Assembly (NCBI GenBank): GCA_004431415.1
Contig: QPMI01000517.1
Coordinates: 124,001-188,000, forward strand
Length of the DNA: 64,000 bases
Source of the DNA: Cyanophora paradoxa
Taxonomy: Eukaryota; Glaucocystophyceae; Cyanophorales; Cyanophoraceae
Reading direction: 5' to 3'
Shown: piece after piece, positions 56,184 to 64,000 of the stretch
How the letters are laid out: every line of letters starts with the position of its first letter
How positions within the stretch are numbered: the stretch's first letter is position 1
Notes under the pieces: generated by a model
The model's input: the letters and a program-made list of their open reading frames with translations, nothing else
Told to the model about the DNA's origin: nothing
The model's database searches: none
Made by a program: the position numbers and the translations under genes

Positions 56184-57217
56184 TTGACGCTCGAAAGTCG
56201 AGGGCTGACCGGTTCACCGAGCCAATCAGAACGCGAATAACCATCATTTTTGTTGCATACTGGACCTCGCAAACGGCCTCATAGAAAAATTTTGGCTGAA
56301 GCGAGGGAACGGGAAGCAAGCTGGGAGAAGCCCTTCGGTCTTCGTCCCCCCTTGCAACTTCCGCTTCTTGATCACGTGCACCTTATAACACTTCCGCTTC
56401 TTTATTCATAATTAGTCGCATAATTATATAAGTGGGGGGTTGCGGTGGAGGGAGGGGGGGGGGGGGGGGGGGCTTGCCCCCCTGCTTGTACCCCTGCTGC
56501 TTGCGTGGTCGATCGTCCGACGGTCGGGCGGGGCCGATCGCGCCTGCAGCCTGTGCAGGTACCGCCAGGTCGATCTGCGCCGCGGGCACGTACTCGAGAT
56601 CTAGCCTAGTAGAGGGGCGGGAGAGGGTCCAGCCCCAGGGCCCGCGGCCGGGCTCGGTCGCGGCCCGGCGGGGACCCGATCGCGACTCCAAATCGAGTAA
56701 AGGCTGCAGCTGATCGCGAGTGCAGGGAGCGCATGGCCAGGGGCTGATCGCTGAGCTCGAGGCTAATTATAGAATGTCCATGTGCGCAGAGTGCGAGGTG
56801 ACGCCCTCGGAAGATCTGGCGCATATGCATGGTGTATCGGTGTCGGGCTACGGTCAATTGCAAGCTCCCCTCAAGGGGGGGAGGAGGGGGAAATTAAAGG
56901 AGGGGGGGAAGAGGAGGGGGGGCGGGGCTGGGGCTGGACTTCGACCAGCCGGCCTATTTATAGGGCGCTACGACACCGCACCGCAAGCTTTAAGGTGACG
57001 CCCTAAAGCTAGCCTCGGAACATTTAGATCTGACGCGTGGTGTTATTTTAAATTACAGCGCATGAAGATACAGTCCCCTGCAGCTACGGCCAAGGCCGCC
57101 TCAGAAGATCGAGGCCTCCTCCAGCGATTCTTCAACGAGGTTCTATTATTCGTCTAACAGATCCTCTCAGAGTCTTGTTCTTCTATTAGATTCTACGTTC
57201 GGGGCGGCCCTATAGAT
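56184..57217. other. No gene seen; poly-G tract and duplicated photolyase 3' flank
   Basis: An unbroken G run lies at about 56,453-56,471. The stretch 57,060-57,217 matches 44,480-44,530 and is the 3' flank of the photolyase. A plus-strand open frame at 56,720-56,998 is compositionally poor and is not called. Confidence 0.4.
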
Positions 57218-60200
57218 CTAAAAGATTGAGGCCTCCTCGAGGGGCTTGGGGGGCGCCGCCGGCGCCGGCGCCGCCGCCTCGCCCTTGGGCTTCTTCGCGG
57301 CGGGGCCGGCCTCCTCCGCCCCGGGACCCGCCCCAGCGCCCTTGCCCTTGCCCTTGCCTGCGCACCGCGCGCGCCCAGTCAGAGTCAGAGGAGGCGAGGC
57401 CGACAGACAGCAGCTGCCCCCGGATTATTATTATTAGAGCAACGGAATATAAAAGACGGCCCCGAAGCCGCCTCAAACTATGAACTTAAAAGACGGCCCG
57501 GGAGCCGCCTCCGCGACGAAGCGCCAAACGGGCGGGAGTCTTTCGGACCTTTGCCCTTGCCCTTGGCCGACGAGGAGGAAGAGGAGACCATGGACGCGAG
57601 GGTGGCCTGCGAGGCGGACGGAGGGATACCGGATTCAAATTCGAAGGGCGAGGCCGGGAGGGGGACCCCCGTCCTAATTCGATTTCCTTCCCTTGGATTC
57701 CCTTCATAAGAGCCAAGCATCATATCGATACCGTTATATTTCAGGCGCGGGGCGCGGGCCTCCTATCCGTAGACTCCGGCTTTTTAGATTCCGAGGCCCT
57801 GGGGGCGGGCCGGGGCGCGGGGCGCGGGCACCTGGACGGCGACGGGCCCGCCGGCCGCCCGCTGCTCCAGCGTCCGCACCTTCGCCACGTACGCCTGCGC
57901 CCCGGCGAGTGAGAGGGGGCGGAGGACCTCAGAAGGGAGGGGGGGGAGGAGGGGGGGGGGGGGGCGGCTCGGTGCAGCTGAAGCCGCGCTCGAAGCTGCC
58001 GGAGCAACGTGGGGGCGAGGGGGCGGGCGGCTTGAGTAGAGTGAGATTGAAGCTCCTATGAAAAGCGCGGGGGACCGGGCCGGCTCGAGCTTGCGCTCGA
58101 GGCCGCCAAAGGTTTTAAGCTCTTATTTATTATTGCTAAAAGTAAAGATTCCAAAGCTTAGAGCTCTTACTGGATGTTGAAGTGCAGGTTTCAAAGCTTT
58201 GATGTTTTTATGAAAGCTTAAAGAAAAGATTCCAGAGCTTCAGTTCTTATTAAAGCTCGCCTTGATGTCGAGCTTGCGCTCGAGGCCGCCGGCGTTCATG
58301 TAGCGGATGAGGCCGAAGACGGGGCGCTCGGGGCCCCACGGCCGGTCGTGCTTGCCTGCGGCGGCGGCCGGGCCCGGTCCGTCAGCCGAGCAAGCCTCAT
58401 AAAGCCTCAGGGAGAAGAAGGGAGCCTCTACCCCCCCTCCTCCCCCCCCCTCGCCCCCCGCCCCTCGCACCGAAGACCCAGGCGACGCCGGTGAAGGAGT
58501 TGGGGCCCCGCCCGTCCAGCTCGTACCTGCCCCGCGCCGCCAGCGTGAGGGGGGTAGAGGGGGGAGGGGGGGTAGAGAAGGGGGGTCTTAACATTCTATC
58601 AGATTCTATCTGATCTATTAGCTCCTTCTATCAGATTCTATCATTCTTCTCCTATTGCGCGCACTTGTTGTTGAGGTATAGGGCGGTCTCGAAGGCCTCC
58701 TTCGGGTCCCGCGTCCACTCCAGGATCTTCTTGCCCCAGTACATCCTGGGGGGGGGGGGGGGGGGGGGGGGAAGCGTCAGAGGGGGAGACGAAGAGCCAG
58801 GAAGAAGGCGGGGGGGGTGGGGGGGATAGAGATAGGCGGGCCCTCTAGATCTTGATCTAGATCCTCTAGAATCTAGGCAGCGGCCCGCGCTCACCGCATG
58901 TAGTTGTGCATCTTTCCGGTGATGACCATCTCCTTCTGCGAGGCGTTCCCGAGGTCAGCCGGGCAGAGGTCAAGGCGGCAGAGGTCGAGGCGAGTAGGGT
59001 CCAGCCCAGCCCACGGCCAGCATGGACCTGGGAGGCCCGGGGGCCTATCCCCGCCTAGCCCAGGCCCGGCCTAGATGGAGGGACGGCTTCCAAATCCGAC
59101 CTGGGAGCGCGGACCTTCAAGGGGCCTTATTAAAAGCCCTGGCACATACATAATGCTTCGCTTCGTTTAGTTCATTTTAGTTTTTGGATACTCGCGAGGC
59201 ACTGGAGACTTAGTTCCCCTCCACGTCTGCCGGGCGCCTACTGGAACGCCTCCCAGGTCAGGAGCGCGGACCTGGGAGGCATTCCAGTAGGCGCCCGGCA
59301 TAGGGACCCAGGGCCCAGCATATCCCTGCCCGACCCAGCCCGGCCCATCCTATCCTTGGCGTGGCCGGCGCGGACCTGGGAGGCGTTCCAGTAGGGGTCG
59401 GCCGTCCGCCCCGCCTCCAGGTCCCCCCGGCTGTACACCTTCTCCCGGTGGTCCTGCGGGGCGCGATCGGCATCCGACCGGCTAAGCTTGATATCTAGGT
59501 GCCTTCCCTCCATCTATATCTCAGCGGAGGGAGCTGGGGGTGAGCCCGGGTGCCCGGCGGGAGCTGGGGGTGAGCCCAGGCTCTCGGGCGCGATCTCAGG
59601 CCTAGGTGGGCCGATAACCGACCGGCTAAGCTTGATATCTAGGTGCCGTCCCTCCATCTAGACCGACTAAGGCTATCCTAGCCTTGAGCTTGGCTTTGGC
59701 CGCGCGGCGACGCACGGGCTTGTGCTTCTCGAGGCTCTTGCGGGCCCAGTCGGGGAGGCCCTCGTACTTGTCGTAGCGGTCGTTGTACTGGCAGAAGTTC
59801 ATGCTCAGCTCCCGCCGCACCTGCGGGGCGACGTCGGCGTCGGGGCGGGGAAGGGGATGGTGGCGGGGTGGGGGTGGGGAGGGGGGGGAGGAGGGGAGGT
59901 GGGGGGGGGGGTGGGGGGTGGGGGCTTGTACTAGAGGGGGCTGGTACTAGAGCGGGGGAGCTGTGTTAGATGTTAGGGAGCGCTAGCTATAGCGGCCGGA
60001 CCGGCCCAGAGGCCGGGCCCAGGGCCGGAAGGGGGGCCTGGCCCCGGCCCGGAGGGGGAGAGGAGGAGGGGAAGGAAAGGGTGGGAGGGGGTGGGGTGGG
60101 CCCGGAGGGCGGCCGGCTAGGGGGCTAGGGGGCGGCCCGGGCGGGGCACATGGCCGGGCGGGGGGGGATACGGGTCCGCTCGGTCGGGAGGGTGAGGGGG

Positions 60201-63200
60201 GGGGGATGGAGGGAGGGGTACGGGCGCACGACGAGCTCCTCGATGTAGGACTTCTTGGCCTCGGCGTTCGTCGCCCGGCGGGAGACCTCCAGCGCGATCC
60301 GCAGCGGCGAGATCTGTACCCCCCCGGCGGCGGTTAGCTCGGCTCGAGGCGAGGAGAGACGAGGAGGGCAGTTAGCTGGGCGCGTCTACACAGGAAAGCG
60401 GCTAGCTCGCATCCCCGCCTCCCCCCTTGCTCCCCGGCCCGCCCCCGCCCCCGCCTAGATAGCAAGGCGGCTAGCTCGCTGGCTGGACGTCGCCCCCGCC
60501 CCCGCCCCGGAACGCTCCGGGTTCGACCCCGGCCGAAGGCGGACCTGCCCAAAGTGAAGGTAGGGCGACATGTGCGATACGTAGTCCTCGCTGCGCGCGG
60601 AGGAATGAGAAGAAGCGCGCAGCTTGCTTATAAGATCCATATATATGAGATCCTTAGATGATTCCTTAGAAGGAAGAAGAAGAAGAGGAGGAGGAGGAGG
60701 CGGCGGCGCGCGCCAGCCAAGCGAGGAAGCGAGCGAGCTCGTTTAATACAAGGGAGAGCAAACTCAGATCGAGCGGGATCGATCGCACCTCGGCTCGTTG
60801 CGCTTGTCGGCGTAGTGTCGCAGCTTCCGCTCGATGAACTCCTGGGGGGGAGAAGTCAGCGGGGCGAAACTATAAGGATCTTATATAGATCTTATAAGGA
60901 TCTTATAAGGATCTCCTAAGGGCGGCCGCTGGGCCTTTGTACGATAAGGATCTTACAATCTTTGCATGATAAGGATTTTATAAGGATCTTATAAAAATCT
61001 TCTAAGGATCTTTTAAGCTGGGGACTCAGCGGGGGCATAGCTGGCCCTGGGCGGGGGGGGCCGCCCGGGGCGGGCGGGGCGGGCGGGAAGGCGGGGGGCA
61101 AGCCTCGAGGTGGCGGCTCAATAAATCACATGTACAGGACCTTCTTTGAAACCCTCGAAAGTACAAGGTACTATAAGGATCTCATAAGATTCTTAAATGA
61201 AAGGCTATATTTCGGGCTATAGCGAACTCGCCTCGAGGTGGCGGTTGGCCTCCGACTCGCCCCCGATGTACGTCGCCACGCGCGGCACCGCCCGGTCGAT
61301 CTGCGCGGCGCCGGCGTGAGCGGCGGGAGGGCGGCCGGGGCGGGGGCGGGCCGGTGCGGAGGTAAGCGGGGCGGGGGCGAGCAAAGGGAGGGGCGGGGAC
61401 GCGGGGACGAGCGAAGGGCGGGGGCGAGAGGCGACCGGAACGGGGCGGGCGGGGAAGGGGGGGGGGGGGAGGGAGGCTTGGGGGGACGGTAGTGGGGTTA
61501 GGGACGGCGGGGCCGGGGGCGGGCAGGCGGGCGGAAGCTTCGGGGCGGGCGGGCGGGCCTGGAGGGAGGCGGGCGAAGGGCGGGGCGAGGGCGAGCGAAG
61601 GGCGGGGGCGGGGAACGACCGGAACGGGTCGGGGGAGGGGAGGGGAGGGGGGGTAAGGGGGGGGGGGAGGGGAGGGGGCGGGGAGTGGGGGGAGGGGCGG
61701 CGGGGAAGGGGGCGGCAGCCCGAGCGCCCCAAGCTCCCCTAAAGCGAGGCGAGGCGAGGCGAGGCGAGGCAGGGCGGGCGGGCGGGCGGGCGGGCGGGGG
61801 CGAGCGACCGAATGGGGCGGGCGGGCGGGCGGGCCGGTGCGGGAGCTAAGCGGGGCGGGGCGGGCGAGAAGGCGGGCGGGCCTGGAGGGAGGCAAGGGCG
61901 GCGGAGACGTCGGAGAGGTCGAGGGCGCGCCCGCCGTCCGGCACGCTGAGATCCGTCGAGCGGTGCTTCACCGCCACCTCCGCCACCGGCACCTGCGCCA
62001 AGAAGCTTAGGAAGAGAGGCTAAACTTGGAGAGAGGGAGAGAAAGGATGCGCCGGCGCCGCGCTAAAGCTTAGGCTAAAGCTTAGGAAGAGGCAGCGCAG
62101 CTTAGAGAGCTAAGGCTCTTCCTAAGCTCTTAGCTATAGCGGACCGAGCTGCGCAGCTTCGGGCTAAGCTTCGGGGAGAAAGCTGCGCAGCCCGAAGCTT
62201 AGGGAGAGAGGCTAAACTTGGCCGGGCTCGGCAGAAGCTTTGGGAGAGAGACGAGGCGCCGGCGCCGGCGCCGCGCAGCACCCAGAACTTGGCCCCCTAG
62301 CTAGGCCTTGGGTCTTCGCGGTGAGGCTGCTAGGCGGTCAACGGCCTAAGCCTAGACGGCCTAGGCTTAGGCCGCTGGCCGCGCAGAGAGAAATAGAGCA
62401 GCGCAGCCCGCGGGACTGGGCCCACGTCTGGCATGGCCCGAAGAGCTCGGCTGCTGGCGCCCGCCGGAGAGGGAGAGGCTTCGGCTTAGACCGAGGCTTG
62501 GGGAGAGGCTTAGCAGGGGGGCGCCGGACCTGCGCAGCCCCTAGGACTTGGCCCCCTAGCTAGGCCTTGGACCCTCTAAAAAAAATGGACTTCAGCCCAT
62601 AAAGCTGGGCCTAGGACGAGGCTAGGAGATGGGGGGCGCCAGCCCCGACGCCGCGCAGGCCCGCCGCCTATGCACCGTCTAGGCCCCAGCCCCCAAGGCT
62701 AGGCCGCCAGAGCCGCGCACCAGGTACTGCCGCAGCTTGTTCATGATCTTCGGCCGGATCGTCCGCGCCGCGTACTCCTCCTGGGGGGGAGGAGAGGGGG
62801 GTAAGACAGGGGAGGCGGGGGGGGGAACAGCAGCAGCGGCGGCGGGCCCGCCTTCTCGCTCGCGATCTCGACGGGTACGACGACGTTGTCCTCGATCTGC
62901 GCGGGCGCGTCGGGCGCGTCGGGCGCGTCCCGAGGAAGGAAAGGGCTCCGAGAGAAAAAAAGGGGGGGGGGAAGGATGGGGGGGAGGAACCTGTACGACC
63001 TGGCACGGGACCGCGCCGGCGACCTTCTCCCGCCACAGCCGCTGTATCCTGAGGTACCTGTATACGGGCGAAACGAAGCGCGCGGCGTGAGCGGAAGGCA
63101 GCGGAGGCGGGGGCGTGATTGGAAAGAAGGGAAGGGACGCGCCCGCGGTCGACGACGAGGAGGCAGGCGCGCTTGGCGAGCTCGACGGCGGCCAGCTCCG

Positions 63201-63741
63201 GGCTCAGCTTCCACACGACGAGCTTCACGCCGCGCTCCGCGAACCGCCGCTGCGCCTCCGCCACGCCCTCGAGCATGAACGCGTAGTGCCGCTCGCTGGC
63301 TTCGGGGTAGCTACGGGCGCGTGCGCGCGCGCGGTGAGATGGCGGCCCCGCGCGGACGGGGCCGCGCCCCGCTTTGCGCACTTGTCCGTCACCCCGAAGA
63401 AGGCCAGGACGGGCTTGCCGAGCTCGTTCGCGCGCCGGATCGCGTGCTGCGTCGAAGCGGGTCAACGGCCGGCGCGCGGCGGCGGCGCGCGCGCGAGTTC
63501 GAACCTCCAGCGCGAAGTTCAACTGCACGCGCACGCTCCCCTGTACCCAGAGAAGCACGTAGTCGCCGCCGTCCACCACCTTCTTGCTGTTCAGCAGCTG
63601 GATCCGGTCCTTGGGAACCTCGGCGAGCGCCTCGCCCGTCCCGACGTCCGCGGCGGAGTCGCTGGCCTCGGACTCGTCCCCGCTGCTCTCATCCTTGACC
63701 TTCTTCTTCGACGCTGCGGCACGCTTCTTCTCTCCCGCCAT
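57218..63741 (-). CDS. Class II CPD photolyase (20 exons)
   Basis: Light-driven repair of cyclobutane pyrimidine dimers with FAD. Exons: 63741-63505, 63446-63382, 63310-63143, 63057-62991, 62896-62852, 62780-62721, 61992-61882, 61300-61232, 60841-60789, 60590-60545, 60313-60230, 59820-59716, 59453-59376, 58935-58895, 58745-58665, 58526-58471, 58355-58261, 57894-57832, 57606-57549, 57357-57218. They join in frame to 573 codons. Motifs: [151 protein letters not shown]. The N-terminus is Lys/Ser/acidic and the C-terminus a Gly-Lys and Ala-Pro tail, both extra to the family core. An in-frame ATG at 63,825 would add an Arg-rich, possibly organelle-targeting leader. Five introns (3, 5, 7, 8, 17) start with GC. 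Confidence 0.93.
58748..58771 (+). repeat. Poly-G tract forming the polypyrimidine tract of photolyase intron 14
   Basis: 24 G on the plus strand; on the gene strand, an unbroken C run immediately before the acceptor AG of exon 15. Copy A has 35 at the same place (41,508-41,542). Confidence 0.9.
59228..59300. repeat. Inverted repeat made of photolyase exon 13 end, inside intron 13
   Basis: Arms of 32 bp (59,228-59,259 and 59,269-59,300) with one mismatch and a 9-bp spacer. Each arm contains CTACTGGAA(C/T)GCCTCCCAG plus GTC, the last bases of exon 13 and its donor site, whose real copy ends at 59,376. Confidence 0.9.
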
Positions 63742-63999
63742 AGCTGCTGCTGGTCCCACTGGTGCCGTGCACGTGCTGTAGAAGACGCGCGCGCAACTGA
63801 ACGCGCGGCGATCAGCCAGAGTCAACGGCGTGCGATAGCAGCGCTAGAAATGTAGCAATCGAGAGCGCACCTGGGCCTGGGCTCGAATTCGAATGCGCGT
63901 TCGAGGCCTCGGCACGCGCCCCTGAAGAACGGCCGCGCGGACCAGCTGGGACGCTGGAGGCAGACGCGCTGGATGCCCTGTAGGCTGCGGGCTGGATGT
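63742..63999. promoter_or_regulatory. Upstream region of the photolyase gene
   Basis: The 258 bp before the chosen ATG contain the alternative in-frame ATG at 63,825 and no clear TATA box. GC-rich; no repeat is seen. Confidence 0.3.
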
Positions 64000-64000
64000 G

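Noticed and set aside
56720-56998. Plus-strand open frame of 92 codons
   Set aside because: Ends in a Gly/Lys-rich low-complexity stretch, with no splice or conservation support.

Overview
The window looks like nuclear DNA of a GC-rich single-celled eukaryote, most likely an alga. The evidence is spliceosomal introns (many with GC-AG ends), very C-rich introns, two large non-LTR retrotransposons, a CACTA-type DNA transposon, and an animal/plant/alga-type class II photolyase with 20 exons. The intron style would suit a haptophyte or pelagophyte, but that is a guess; the species cannot be fixed by eye.

Layout. (1) 1-31,031: a very large non-LTR retrotransposon (element 1), plus strand, whose 5' end may lie outside the window. 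It has hydrophobic, membrane-segment-rich 5' coding sequence, then repeated Cys/His modules alternating with about 42-residue Pro/Arg repeats (about 44 units). After these come an APE-type endonuclease, a reverse transcriptase and an RNase H. The RNase H is interrupted by about 3.5 kb that encodes two Ulp1-like protease domains, one with catalytic residues and one without. A zinc knuckle, a zinc finger, a basic tail with a PCNA-box-like motif and a 12-A run follow. The 6,719-codon open frame is partly an artefact of stop-poor DNA: the real coding frame changes several times. (2) 31,032-~41,236: a second, smaller LINE (element 2): ORF1 end, endonuclease, RT, RNase H, zinc knuckle, zinc finger. 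(3) 37,278-39,875: a CACTA element with 66-bp terminal inverted repeats and a GAG target duplication, sitting between the RNase H and zinc-knuckle parts of element 2. It carries an intron-containing gene that is not a recognisable transposase. (4) 41,445-~44,800: decayed partial copies of the photolyase gene. (5) 45,332-47,668 (minus): a secreted, probably GPI-anchored surface protein. (6) 47,669-57,217: mostly repeats, including three composite repeats built around a ~150-bp satellite, with one unrecognised intron-containing gene (52,531-53,513). (7) 57,218-63,741 (minus): a complete class II CPD photolyase, 573 codons in 20 exons that join in frame throughout.

The retroelements account for the left two thirds. 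The photolyase and the surface protein are the clear host genes. The tandem, partly decayed photolyase copies and an exon fragment duplicated at an intron end show local duplication at work. All exon models are by eye, from splice signals and reading-frame continuity; no database search was possible.
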